From Allium sativum (taxonomy: Eukaryota > Streptophyta > Magnoliopsida > Asparagales > Amaryllidaceae), in NCBI GenBank assembly GCA_030737875.1, contig CM060922.1, forward strand, positions 320,752,956-320,816,955: DNA of 64,000 nucleotides. Reading direction: 5' to 3'. The notes beneath the pieces are model-generated. The model was not told the origin of the DNA, ran no database searches, and saw only the letters and a list, made by a program, of their open reading frames with translations. Both the position numbers and the translations under genes were made by a program. Below are positions 1 to 11,330 of the stretch, one piece after another (the stretch's first letter is position 1; every line of letters starts with the position of its first letter).

Positions 1-245
1 TGCAAATACGATAAATTTTCAATATAATTCACTATTTAGTTCAATTTGGCTAAAGGTTCAAATTTAATTAATCAACCAATAATCAAACAACACAACCATC
101 AATCAATTAGTTGATTAGTTTTTCAAAATCATAATTTTGATACATAGTCAAAAATCACATTTTTGATGCCAATTCACAACAATAAGCCCTATCTAGTTTT
201 GGTTCTCACACCAGGCTAATGGAAATATATAGAAATCCCACCTTC

Positions 246-305
246 GTCACTCGAACATCAATTCTGATGATGAAGCTTCAATCATCAGAACCATCTCCGG
301 GTGAC
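246..305. other. Hairpin with palindromic tip in family B leader
   Basis: The outer arms are GTCAC (246-250) and GTGAC (301-305). The inner arms are TTCTGATGAT and ATCATCAGAA, and the apex is the self-complementary GAAGCTTC (272-279). A hairpin of the same layout but different sequence occurs in the interior of family A at about 9,434-9,506. A palindromic apical loop close to the 5' LTR is the usual geometry of a retroelement RNA dimerisation or packaging signal; that function is inferred. Confidence 0.5.
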
Positions 306-621
306 TAGAGTGTGATTCTATATCTATCCAGTATATTAAAACTTCGAATACCCGTGGATCAGACGTAAATGCAAAATCTTTATATATTGGATTGTCCAAA
401 TCAATATATAATTAACATTCAAATAGGAATAATTGAATTTAATTTTTCTAAACAAAACTTGTTTTCACTTTTATTTTAAAAATATACTCTTCAAGCTCGT
501 TCTAGGATACTACTGATCCCATCTCTAACGAGCCATTCTCATTGGATATTACTAATCCAATCTCTGATGAATTCTTTCGTTCAGTTCTAATATGCCTTAT
601 TCTCCGAGCTCTGTAACCAAA

Positions 622-633
622 GCTCTGATACCA
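622..633 (-). other. Primer-binding site (initiator tRNA-Met type)
   Basis: On the minus strand this reads TGGTATCAGAGC, the canonical plant PBS complementary to the 3' end of initiator tRNA-Met. It lies three bases inside the LTR end at 637. It shows that 637-6,768 is a 5' LTR of a minus-strand element and not a solo LTR. Confidence 0.9.
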
Positions 634-3600
634 AAATGAAGTGACCCGAACTTCCCCGGTCTCCGAAGAGAAGAGAAAGAATGAATTACATTGAGGACAA
701 GACGAATCCGAATGCAAACTGAAGAAAATTTCATTGTTTATTACAACAATTTCATCAGAATACAAGAATATACAGAGTATGAATAAATAATATACATCAC
801 AAAATATCAGAGATTACAATACATTACAACAGCGGAAAAATAATACAATACACAACTAGAAGTAATACACGAATACAGAGCTTTCCGAGTATCGTTCCAG
901 CTGTAAATCAGGATCCTTTGAATATAAATCTGCAAAACCAAAACTACTAGCTTCCCGTGTCAAAATAAGGGCACCCAGAGTTTAGGTTAAAACAATAAAC
1001 TCTAGGTCAGTCATGGGACTAGTGTGAGAACTAAAACAGTTATTAATCCTTATTTTCAAAGTTAGGTAAATCAAGAGAACACGCCGTATAACACGGAACG
1101 GGTTTCCTCCCAAGAATACCAGTGCATAAAACAAACAACGCAATGCTAAATAAAGAAAAATGAAGCTATTATAAGACCCAGGTCCCATCACACAATGCAA
1201 CACAAGCCGGAGGATAGGTTTTTACCTTATAATAGCCAAAGAATGCTTGATACGTTAAAAACTAATCATTTGATACTATTATAAGTGTATAGTGTCAAAA
1301 CATTTTCAATCATAAATATTAATCATAGACGGCATAGGTACCGTATATCATGTCGCCAATACTAGGCTCTACAATCAAAACCGCACATATCACGTATTGG
1401 AAGTTGGATTTCCATCTGTGAACTGAGGCAAAAGATAGTCCTCTACCGATTCGAGACTGTCTAGCCCGAGTATCAGGACCCAGACACAGGTGAGCCCTTG
1501 AATCGTCAGGGCCGATCCACCGATGTGGATTAAAATGCCTGAACACTGCATTTCCCCGCCCTTTGGGGCGTAAATGAGTCCAATGACTCCATCGATTCCA
1601 CATAGTCGCCGATATATCCGAGGCTCCTCGCAACAGCAACAACCACATAAGTCAAACTCGTCAGGGCACGTAAAACCACTGACGCCACTTCTAACTAGAA
1701 AGAAACGCATGTCCTCCCTGAGGTCCTTCTCCCGTTTCTGGTTCACTACCGGGGTGTGAGGCTCGCAAATCAACGCTACACAAATCTATGCCACGCAAGT
1801 CGTGCTTTGATCATTCACAAGACTTTGTTTTTCAACAGAAGCCTTGATCATATTGCCACTTAGGCATGCCACACAGGCAATTCACTCCATGCGTTTGATA
1901 TCTATCAATATATAACCTCTGAGCTCGTACGTCTCAGAGAAGGGCGTTAAGCAAGAGAATAAATTCTTTGCCGCTAAACAGATATATATTTAATAGAAAT
2001 CATCACACAGAATAAAATCCAATGTCTGACACTCAGTCCATTTACAAGTCCGTTCTGGGTCTGAACGAAACCGGAGGCACTTTGTACCTCGCATATCCAT
2101 CGATCTCCAAGTACGTCTGGACGACCACTAACTGATTCCCTCCTCTTGGGTGTACGGCCAAATCAAGATCATCAGTAATTATCCAAACGACGTGAAGACC
2201 TCCGGTCTTCGACCACCATCTTCATCCTCAACACCACGTCGAATCAGTTATTCAAAATAGGTTAAACCCGGTCTTTCTGAATAACTCGCGTATATTATAA
2301 GCAAGTGTTACACAAACACAACATACGCCTCATTCCAATTCAGAATATTCTTTTATTCAAATATTCTTATACTTTGGGAAAGGTTCCCATTAATTTTATC
2401 AAAGATAAATTCTTTAAATTTATTCTTTATTCTTCTTTGAATATCAATTCAAACTAGTCGGGATTAGCGAACCACACCGAAGTAATCATTTATTTTATTT
2501 CCCAATCCCAACCTATTCATCCCATGAAGTAAAACCGGTCATACTTCATATCTAACACCATGCTGTTAACGGCAAATTCTTACCATTTCACGTTCAAATC
2601 TAATTAAAGATTTAACTATCGCTTGGAGCAAAACTGGCGATACTCCATTCTCGACCATTTCAATCTAATTAAAGATTCATTAAAACTCCACTTGGTTTTA
2701 ATCTTCCCAAAAATCAATATCAATGATTATTTAACTTGGGAAATCACATCCTGTCTTTAACTGGGTTAAAGAACCAATGTCATTTAAAACACGGTTCACG
2801 ATAAACCCAAAATCAATTAATTAATTATCGGGTTAAAGAACCAGTGTTATTTAAAACACCGTTCATAATAAACCCAAAATCACTCCCAATTCAATTCCAA
2901 TTAAATATTGTTTAATTGGTACACTTCAATTAATCTAAATAAAAAGATTTAATCTTTTTCTCAACTGGGCTTAAGAACAGTGTTAATGAAGACACCGTTC
3001 ACGACAAACCCAAATCCCATTTGATATTAAATACAAGGCTCTGAATAGAAAATATATCGGCTTATATTCAATATCAAATTCTACGACCAACAAATATCAT
3101 ATTGGAAATAACGATATAAATATATCTTTCAAATTTCCATAACAATATCTGTATAATCACGAAATCCAACATCAAAATATTCCAAAGACAATTTCGATTC
3201 AAATCCATTCCAATTCACTTATTGGAAATTCTGGTTACTTTTAAAACCATTTCAAATCCACTTTATTTATTTTAAAAATAAATAGAATTATAATTCTAGT
3301 TCAAAACTAGTACATTTCGATAAAAATCAATTTTTATCTTTTCAAATTTGGAGTTTTTCATCCCAATTCTTCACAAATCATTTCTTATGATTTTACATAA
3401 ATTATTACTATTTTTAATAATTTTATCAAGGCCCGTACAGTCGATTTCCATCAACGGCCATTGAACTGCACTTACATCGACCTTTTCCAAATTTGATTTG
3501 GACATAATTCCAAATCCAACCATTAGATTTCAAATCTCTAATATTCGTTAGAAAGCTCTTTTCGACATGAAGCCAACAGTTCCATTTTTAGGAGAATCCG

Positions 3601-3957
3601 ACGGTCGGATCTCCCGTAATGTCCACTCGAAGTCAATGGTCGAAATTCACGAACTGCCGCGGCGCGGCGCGTTCTATTCAGGCCATTATATTATATATAT
3701 AATATATATAATATATACTTCGTCGATTTCCTTTTAAAAACATATTTTATAAATCGTTTTAAATTCGTTTTCAAAACGATTTCAACTTCATATTCAATTT
3801 CTAATCAAAATTGCATATTCCACATCATCGATATACAAATGATAATATTTTCAAAACGTTATATTTTGAAATCACTTTCTTTTCTATATTCATTATAAAA
3901 ATGAATAAAATCGATATAAATATCGTTCACATCAAAATGGCGTCAATCTAATCAACA

Positions 3958-4207
3958 CGGCTTTTATTCAACAAATGAATTTATTTTCGATTCAACACAT
4001 GAATTTATTTTTAATTCAACACATGAATTTATTTCTATTCAATGCATGAATTTATTTTCAATTCAACACATGAATTTATTTTCAATTCAAAACATGAATT
4101 TATTTTCAATTCAACACACGAATTTATATTTCTATTCAACACATGAATATATATTTCTATTCAACACATGAATATATATTTCTATTCAGCACATGAATTT
4201 ATTTTCT
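3958..4207. repeat. Tandem repeat, about 24-bp unit, roughly 10 copies
   Basis: The unit is close to TTCAACACATGAATTTATTT plus a few bases. Copies differ by single bases and small length changes. It lies inside the B1 LTR and is probably a replication-slippage array. Confidence 0.85.
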
Positions 4208-4882
4208 AAATTGGAATGAGGCCCAATCAATTACCATATAATGTTAATTATATGGATTTTCTACAACACATGTATATAATAGCAACGATAAATAATCAAC
4301 CATCATCCAGAGTGCACCACACAACTGCATAAGCGTTAAATATAAATAATTAGCGCTTACACAGTCTGTCAACCCATCGATTGACATACAACTAAACAAT
4401 CGGGATTAGTGTACGTCAAATATCATCCCAATACCCGCGTGGGGTTTCAAATCAACCAACACAGATTTTTATTTGTGTAGTTGGCGATGTGTAAAATTTA
4501 TCGTCCCAACAATATCAGTCAAATCTGTGTATATAAACAAATCGTCTGATTTGTTTATTACTATTTATTTTATATACACGTTAAAAATTATATTTTTAAC
4601 TATAAAACATTTTCCACTATAAAATATTTTATTTCACTCCACATCACACAATCAAATTTCACAACACACTAATTAAACAAACAAGTCATCCGTGGTCTGT
4701 GGACGACGGGTGTCGGGTGCTGCTAAGCACCGTCTACATCCTAGTATATATTTCAAACTAGAAATTAAAATAGAAGTGAGGAGTTCTCACCGAGGGTTCC
4801 ACTCCGCCATTCTTTATTTCTGAACGGTTTGGATTTGCTTCTCGTCCGTCCCATCGCCATCTGTTTCACACGATATTTATAT

Positions 4883-5062
4883 TAAAAATCACATTTTTAT
4901 TCTGTTATTATCTAAATAAAAATCACATTTTTATTCTAGCGTTATATATATAAATAAAAATCACATTTTTATTTCTACTTCATATATATAAAAATTGAAT
5001 TTTTATCGCTACTTTAATTTCAAAAACAATGGCATTTATTTAAAAATCACATTTTTGAAACA
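4883..5062. repeat. Irregular repeat of AAAAATCACATTTTTAT
   Basis: About five spaced copies of a near-palindromic 17-bp core (AAAAATCACATTTTTAT and variants) occur at intervals of about 30-50 bp inside the B1 LTR. Each core can fold on itself through its A and T runs. Confidence 0.7.
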
Positions 5063-5089
5063 ATACCCAATATATTTATAAACCCTGCT

Positions 5090-5295
5090 ATTTATATTTT
5101 TAAAACAAAGTATGGTTATATTTTTAAAACAAAGTATGGTTATATTTTTAAAACAATGCATGGTTATATTTTTAAAACAATGCATGGTTATATTTTTAAA
5201 ACAAAGTATGGTTATATTTTTAAAACAAAGTATGGTTATATTTTTAAAATAATGTACGGTTATATTTTTAAAACAATGCAAATTTATTTGAAAAC
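5090..5295. repeat. Tandem repeat, 24-bp unit, about 8 copies
   Basis: The unit is close to TATTTTTAAAACAAAGTATG plus GTTA, with a 24-bp period. A minus-strand reading frame through it gives a repetitive peptide that only reflects the repeat and should not be called a gene. Confidence 0.85.
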
Positions 5296-5539
5296 AATGC
5301 GAATTCACTTTGAAAATAATTCTCTTTTACTTTGAAAATAATGCTCTTTTACTTTGAAAATAATGCTATTTTCTATTTATAAACTGATTTTATTTGAACT
5401 GTTAAAATAAAATCAGAACTGAAAACAAATAAGTTTTTAAACCTTTCTTCATTGTTTGTATATGCCCCATACGCCTTCAAACCCTCCCCTCGAATCCTAG
5501 GTCACGATTTTGCATAAAATCCACTTCGTCGAACGATGA

Positions 5540-5795
5540 TCGGGCTTCACCGTGATGAGCGCCTACGAGTGGCGCACCATCCCCCTAGCCGCCTCGAACT
5601 CGGTGCCACTTTCTGGCCAGAAATGGCCTGTAAACGGCTCGACTTTGGGGGAGAAGGCGCTGGAGCGGAGGACGTCAGTGGAGGCCGGAGCTTGGTCTAA
5701 ATGGAGGAGGGGGGTGAGCGCGCCAGTGGTGGCGCGTGGGGACTGCGATGGTGGCGACGCTAGGGTTCCGTCGCCCCACTTTCGTTTTTTTTTTT
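5540..5795. other. GC-rich island in B1 LTR, possible transcribed leader
   Basis: This stretch is strikingly GC-rich inside an AT-rich LTR and is followed by a T-run and then AT-rich sequence. It lies about 1 kb downstream of the LTR start on the minus strand. B2 has a GC-rich block in the equivalent place (47,700-47,960), and family A has moderately GC-rich blocks near 7,040-7,480 and 35,930-36,360. An 81-codon frame exists on the plus strand (5,552-5,797) but matches nothing I know. A transcribed leader near the LTR promoter is the likeliest reading, by inference. Confidence 0.45.
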
Positions 5796-6768
5796 GATTT
5801 AAAACTGACAGCTAAAAAGGGGAGGGGGGTTTGATCATGGTGAAGAGATGAGGAAGGGTTTGACCCGACTCCTTTATAGATAATTTTATTAATATTTTAT
5901 TCACCCTAAAAGTTGCTTTTTATTTTGATCTCCAAACGAGACCCACCGCTTGTCGTCCACAGCTAATTACCCCCATTCCGAAAACATTGGGATATGTTTC
6001 ATCAGCTGATTCAGCTGTTTCGACTAGTTTTCATTTAAATTAAAATATAAATCTATATATTCAATCTTAAACGTACATTTTAATTTACTGGGACCACATA
6101 CTGACTCTAAAAATTCTCGAAAAATTATTACTAGCTTCGTATTGACGACACGATCCTATCAAAACTAATTTCATCAAATTCCGAGACCGTTTGAAAAATG
6201 GTCATTTTCTGGTCGATCGAAATTGATTAAAACTGTCAAAACACGTTTTCCCTCGCCACGCTCACATATTGATTCGAAAAATTACGAATTTCAAAACCTA
6301 GCAATAACTCGACATCACGGATCCAACAAAATGGATTCGTCGAAAACCGAGGTCGTTTGCAAAATTTCCATTTTTAAGGGCCAGAATTCCATAGCGACTA
6401 TTTTGAATTTTCAACTGGACATATCTTTTGATTCCCGCTATGAAATTTCAATTTTTCGGATTCGTTGGAAAGATATCCTCAATTAGATTCTATTATTTTT
6501 GGTTTCACCAAAATCCGGTTTATTTTGAATCCTGTACATTCATTTGAAATCGAATTTTCGAACAACCGCGCCATTTTCAATTCCTTTTTATAATTTAAAA
6601 TAAATATTTTTATTCTAACGACGATTCAAATAAAACTATACGTTCTAATTCTAGTCAAAATAAATTTCTCGTCGTTATTATTTAAAATAATTCATTTTAA
6701 ATATTCAAAATTCACTAAAATTGCCAAAATAAAATTTTTAAATTAGCTCAGATTTACGGGTTATTACA

Positions 6769-8704
6769 CAAATAACGAATAATGATCATTTATTTAGATC
6801 CAACAAGTTATTTCGCTATAAATTGTAACGAGCTCCAATTCACTGAGAATCATTTCCATTGCGTAGGCGCCGTCCATATGATCCCAACGGATCTTGTTTC
6901 GTCAATTTCTGATAAAGTATGACAATGATATTCATTTTACAAGGTAATGCACTATTTTCTTTAAATTAAAACTTAAATAAATTCGAAGTTGGGCTTCACC
7001 TAATACTCATGGCCAATTCAAAAACCACCCACTCATTTGAGCCCAGACCGACGTGTACCCTTCTTCCTCGATCTGCGGTGATACTCCTGCTCGTCCTTCA
7101 AGCCATTACGCATCTTTAACTCCCCATCATACATCCTCAATACTTCACGGACTTGTAGTTCGACTTCACCATCTCCTTCCTCTTTGCAGCAGCCTCAACC
7201 TTATACTTAAAACAACCTACTCTAGTCCCCCTCCTGAATGCGTCGTTCTTCATCTCCTCACGACACCAGGGCCTTGCAACAGAAAAGTAAGTCGTTCTCC
7301 ACTAAATTCGGCCAACACACTCCATCTGACCACAAAAACTCATACCTAACATCAAAACCTGGAATCGTTTCTCCATTTTTGAGAATATCCAAACCCTACT
7401 CTCACGGTTCAAAACGACATCAACCAAAATCTTCTTGGTTTCCAATGAAATGTACCTCGAATCGAAGCGCATCAGATTAGGATCGCGCATATATATATAT
7501 ATATATATATTTGAGGATTTATAGAAGTTTCTTTTGATTTGAAATAATTTAAATATCTCAAATTTTTGATGTATTCTTCATTTTGTAGCGGCGTGATTTT
7601 TAGTTGACCTGGGAACGAAATGGTTAGGGTTAGGAGGTTGTTATCATATTTATGGAGGAAGAAATTTAATTTTTTATATGATTATTTTCAATATAATAAG
7701 CTACTTCTATTTATATTTGTCTTCTAAAAATCCGTATGATCACATACGATACCAAATTATGATGAAAATGGACATACACCTACAGTTCGACATTACGGAC
7801 CCAACAAAACTTGTTTTGTCAAATTCCGAATCCGTTTGCTCACACAGTGTATTTTAAAGTCAAATTATTGACTATTTTTCATGTTAAAATTCCGTACGGT
7901 CACATACTGACTCCAAAAATCACGAAAATTGAAATCTAACAATAATTTAATAATCTGGATCCAACAAAATTAGTTTCGTCGCAAACAGAGGTCGTTTGTA
8001 AAAAAGACTATTTTAAAGCTCTAAATTAACCCATTTAAATATTAATATATTTAAAAACAATAATTTAATATTAATAATTTAATATTATTGTATATATATT
8101 CACATACAATATCATATAACTCCAAAATATTCACATTTGGATTTATAACTCGACATTTCAAAATTCCCAATTATATCGATATTCGACTTATATTTAAATC
8201 CTTTTATAATATAAATAAATCGTTATAAATTATAAAGAAATTCATAGCGACTTTCTGAAAATTTGATTTGATCATAACTCCCAATCGACACAATGAAATC
8301 TTGAATTTTCTCTTTCATTAATATACTTCACCAGTTTCGAACGTTTCTTGTTTCACAGAAATTCAACTTAAAACGAATTTTGTATATTAGTTTAAAGTTC
8401 AAATCGCCAAATTACGAATTACCGCACCATTTCTAGCTCGATTATAATTATAATATAAATTATACGTTCAAATGACATTTATAAATATTCGTTAATATAA
8501 TTCAACTCTAAACTGGATTAAATATTTTTAAATAATCCAATACACACAATATTGACAATTCAACTTAATTCCAATTATTTTGAAATTAAATATATTAATT
8601 AAATATTCAGTACTATTTAATTAAAAAACCATTTAAATCTCTAAATCGCTATTTAAATAATTAAATAAATTAATTATTATACCATAAAAATACGGGACGT
8701 TACA
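6769..8704 (-). mobile_element. Family A element, 3' LTR (partial in window)
   Basis: On the minus strand the LTR begins TGTAACGTCCCG at 8,704, directly after a polypurine tract. It is closely similar throughout to 35,664-37,613, the matching part of the family A 5' LTR: both share the CAAATAACGAATAA start, the GACGTGTACCCTTCTTC block, an (AT)n run near 7,490-7,511 and the final AATTAATTATTATACC. At 6,768/6,769 the LTR is broken by B1, and the remainder should lie left of the window. Frames at 7,053-7,349 and 35,944-36,240 look alike only because the LTRs are duplicates. Confidence 0.85.
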
Positions 8705-8717
8705 TTCTTCCCCCCTT
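8705..8717 (-). other. Polypurine tract of family A
   Basis: The minus strand reads AAGGGGGGAAGAA immediately before the LTR start TGTAACG. This purine run is where plus-strand DNA synthesis would be primed. Its position proves that 6,769-8,704 is the 3' LTR. Confidence 0.85.
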
Positions 8718-9433
8718 AAAATAATTTCGTCCTCGAAATTACTAAGGTTGAACAAACCGTATTAACTGGGTAAAAATCATTTGTTTACTTCTTTAACTTT
8801 AGTTTAATTGAGCCAACTAATTTAAATTAAAATATTAATTTATTTCTATTTACGAATATTTTCAAAAATCCTAAAAAAATTCTAATATCCAAAAATTTTG
8901 AAAAATTTCGCCAGCGTCTCCTTTGTACGGCTCAATCGGCACAACTACAACTTGCCTCTCTAGGCCTTCTCCAACCCAAAAGAAAATCAAACAACCAAGC
9001 GGCTTGCCGAACAGGCTCATAAAAATCTCATACCATATGAAATATAAACTTATACCTTTTTTTCGGGCATTCAACTCTATCACTTTCATTTGCTACCAAT
9101 TTAGCATATACCAATGTCTTACCAATCAAACTCCAATCGATTTATCCTCAACACAATTATTAGCTTATACCCAAACCAAATCTCATTTCAAACTCGAGTT
9201 TCATTCTCGATCCCAAACTCTTAACTCACTTATCCAATTCCATTTCCACTTAACTGACTTAAATTCTTATTTGCTTTCATAAATTTCAATTTAAATATGT
9301 TTTTAATTCAAAACAATCTTCCAGGGAGTTTAAAACAACTTCGCATTTCTCTAAAATCAAATATCCCTTTTGGAATTTCAAAATAACTTATTTTACCAAA
9401 ATAATTCGAAAACAAAATTTTTGGTAGTAATCC

Positions 9434-9506
9434 GTCACTTGCAAACTGGAAAATGAACACCGATGATGTCCGGATCATTATCGGATTTATTTTCCAGCAA
9501 TCGGTG
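9434..9506. other. Hairpin with palindromic tip in family A interior
   Basis: The arms CTGGAAAAT (9,446) and ATTTTCCAG (ending 9,497) enclose CCGAT and ATCGG, and the tip is the self-complementary TCCGGA (9,469-9,474). Flanking GTCACT and GGTGTGAG extend the resemblance to the family B hairpin at 246-305. The function is unknown. Confidence 0.5.
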
Positions 9507-10149
9507 TGAGTTCAATAATATATCACTTTTCAAAACTCATTCTTAATCATTTCCATTTGGAAATCAATTTCAAAATACCATTCACTATGCTTGTAAAACA
9601 ATTTAAAATCTCTCAGGATTTTAAAGTTCTCATATATTTAATCCAAATCCATTTACAAACACTTCTCCAACTTTTAGGAATTTTTTTTTCAAATTCTGAT
9701 TTTAATTTCAGATTTAATTCATCTGACTTCATATGTTACACATATATGAATTCTGATTGGTTATTTACATAACCATATTACTTTTATAATGTCATTCGAT
9801 TATAATAATAACCAACACATCCAATATATTATAATAATTCAAATATTAATCATTCTTTAATATCAAATATAATTTTGGGTAAAATTATTTCATTTACCCT
9901 CTTTTCTAAACATACCGTGTCGGTTTATCGTACTCGAGTGTCTGGAAAACCCTACCAATACAGTGGATCAAAATGATCGACCAGAACTCATAAATAACCC
10001 AACTAATAAATTTCCATAATATAAAACAACTTTTTATAAAATCTACAAATATGTTCTCTCGTATATAAACACTCAACTTAATCTATGGCATTACTAACCT
10101 CATCTCTACTGAGTTACGCCACAGAGCCAAGGTAATCACTTAACATTCA

Positions 10150-10162
10150 GCTCTGATATCGC
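10150..10162 (-). other. Primer-binding site of family A (diverged tRNA-Met type)
   Basis: The minus strand reads GCGATATCAGAGC next to the LTR end ...CGTTACA. It differs from the canonical TGGTATCAGAGC at a few 5' positions. It fixes 10,163 as the end of the 5' LTR. Confidence 0.75.
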
Positions 10163-10938
10163 TGTAACGAACGAGAATTTCAACCTAGAAAATCAACATA
10201 AAACCCATGTCAATTATTCAGGCATCGAACATTCCAGATCATTAATAGAAAGAAATTAGAGGGTGAGAATAGATAAGATAGTAAATTAGAATAGAAGAAG
10301 AAGAACATACAACATCAGAGTAAACATGAATCTCACAGCGGAACAAATAAATATACTTAATAACATAACTTTGAAATATAAATTTGTACTTGAATATACA
10401 TATCATTATCAAAGTACAACACTTACAATACAACGGAAATAAACAATTGCTATATGATCCTAAAGCCTCCTGCTCCGAGCTCTCTGTATATCTGTAAAAT
10501 CCCGACTAATTGACTTCTCATACAAAATTGGGTACCCAAGAGTTTAGGGAAAAAAACTCTGCGTCAGTCATGTGACTGGTGTGAGTAAACTCTAACCATT
10601 TGTTTAACTTAAAAAAAAACTTTTCAAAGAAAGAATAATCGTAAGACTAATCCACACCTAAACACGGATGGTTTTTACCTTACGATGACCCAAAACATTT
10701 CTTTAAAATCAATACTCTTCTGATATTATAATAATGTCTAAATAAAATAAATAGCAATCTAGTGGAACGATTTCATCTCACTTTCCACATATATAATATA
10801 TAATCAAAAACCACGGGCACTTATTGGATAATGGATCCCAACTGGCAAGGTATGGGGCCACCTTCCTGACAGTGTATCTCTAGAGAGGAATACACCGGGT
10901 CCAACAAGAACATCTTGCAACCCAGGCTAAACATGACC
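10163..10938 (-). mobile_element. Family A 5' LTR, segment 1 of 3
   Basis: This is the U5-side end of the family A 5' LTR on the minus strand, closing in CGTTACA at 10,163. It shares layout with family B LTRs near 800-1,030 (CAGCGGAA blocks and GTCAGTCATG...GACTGGTGTGAG), so families A and B are related. The LTR is interrupted after TGACC (10,934-10,938) by C1 and resumes at 14,134. Summed over three segments the LTR is about 6.56 kb. No gene is supported. Confidence 0.8.
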
Positions 10939-11321
10939 TGTAACACCCCATGTACATTAATGTCACTCACAAAGGGAATGCACCAATGTCCATGAAGCGT
11001 TATTGTTGTATAGAACAGATAAATTACCAGAAAAAATAAATAAAACAAAACAACGGAAGTTAAAACTTATTTTATTACATCATAACTCAAAACGAGTTTA
11101 CATAAGTAGTCCCCAAAACCATTACAACAGGATCAATAGTCTTTTCCAAAAACTTCAAAGTACATAAAGAAGCAAATACTTAAATAACATAAATGCATAA
11201 ATCCCCACTGAGCATGAGCAAAGCCATAAAGATGAAAGAGTCCAAAGCGGCACATCTACTCTCTTCAAGCAACTGGAAGAAATCAACACTAAGCTGTAGT
11301 ATTCCCTCCTTACAAACCTGA

Positions 11322-11330
11322 GGGGGGGGG
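11322..11330. repeat. G tract in C1
   Basis: A run of nine G follows TATTCCCTCC...CCTGA. The same place in C2 has 14 G (17,682-17,695) and in C3 16 C on the plus strand (62,084-62,099). The tract is therefore a conserved, length-variable feature of this LTR family. Confidence 0.8.

Larger units (their letters stand above)
1..636 (-). mobile_element. Family B element, interior next to the 5' LTR (leader), partial
   Basis: This is the non-coding interior of a minus-strand LTR retrotransposon that runs off the left edge. It directly abuts the LTR that begins at 637 and carries a primer-binding site at 622-633, which fixes the orientation. No reading frame has recognisable protein similarity. 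The sequence is AT-rich and holds a strong hairpin at 246-305, listed separately. Whether the missing part encodes gag-pol cannot be told from this window. Confidence 0.75.
637..6768 (-). mobile_element. Family B copy 1 (B1): 5' LTR, about 6.1 kb
   Basis: On the minus strand the LTR opens TGTAATAACCCG at 6,768 and closes in CA at 637, next to a tRNA-Met primer site. It matches B2 (41,450-49,162) and, in reverse, B3 (37,614-40,347) over long blocks, for example near 985-1,250 and 1,900-2,300. About 6.1 kb is very long for an LTR. It contains three families of short tandem repeats and a GC-rich island at 5,540-5,795, but no supported gene. The element appears to have inserted into the 3' LTR of family A, since 6,769 onward continues family A sequence. 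Its second LTR and target duplication lie outside the window. Confidence 0.8.
8705..10162 (-). mobile_element. Family A interior: short non-coding LARD-type domain
   Basis: These 1,458 bp lie between the family A polypurine tract and its primer-binding site. No frame here encodes gag, protease, reverse transcriptase or integrase. Near the polypurine end the minus strand reads GAGGACGAAAT followed by AAGGGGGGAAGAA, which resembles the end of pol and the polypurine tract in plant Del/Tekay-type gypsy elements (from memory of the family). Very long LTRs around a short non-coding interior is the definition of a LARD. Such elements are thought to be mobilised by proteins of autonomous relatives. 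Confidence 0.7.

Noticed and set aside
5036..5308. A repetitive 90-codon minus-strand frame.
   Set aside because: It is a translation of the 24-bp tandem repeat.
5552..5797. An 81-codon frame in the GC-rich island of B1 as a gene.
   Set aside because: No recognisable domain, no counterpart in B2, and GC-rich sequence gives long frames by chance.
632..6773. CAAAA before 637 and CAAAT after 6,768 as a target duplication making B1 a solo LTR.
   Set aside because: The bases before 637 are a tRNA-Met primer-binding site, so that side is element interior. The four-of-five match is chance.
7053..7349. A 98-codon frame conserved with 35,944-36,240 as a small protein gene.
   Set aside because: The two intervals are the two LTRs of one element, so similarity is expected without coding. 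The composition is not protein-like.
8923..9282. A 119-codon frame in the family A interior as a gag remnant.
   Set aside because: No gag features or Cys/His motif. It lies in AT-rich, low-stop sequence on the strand opposite to the element.
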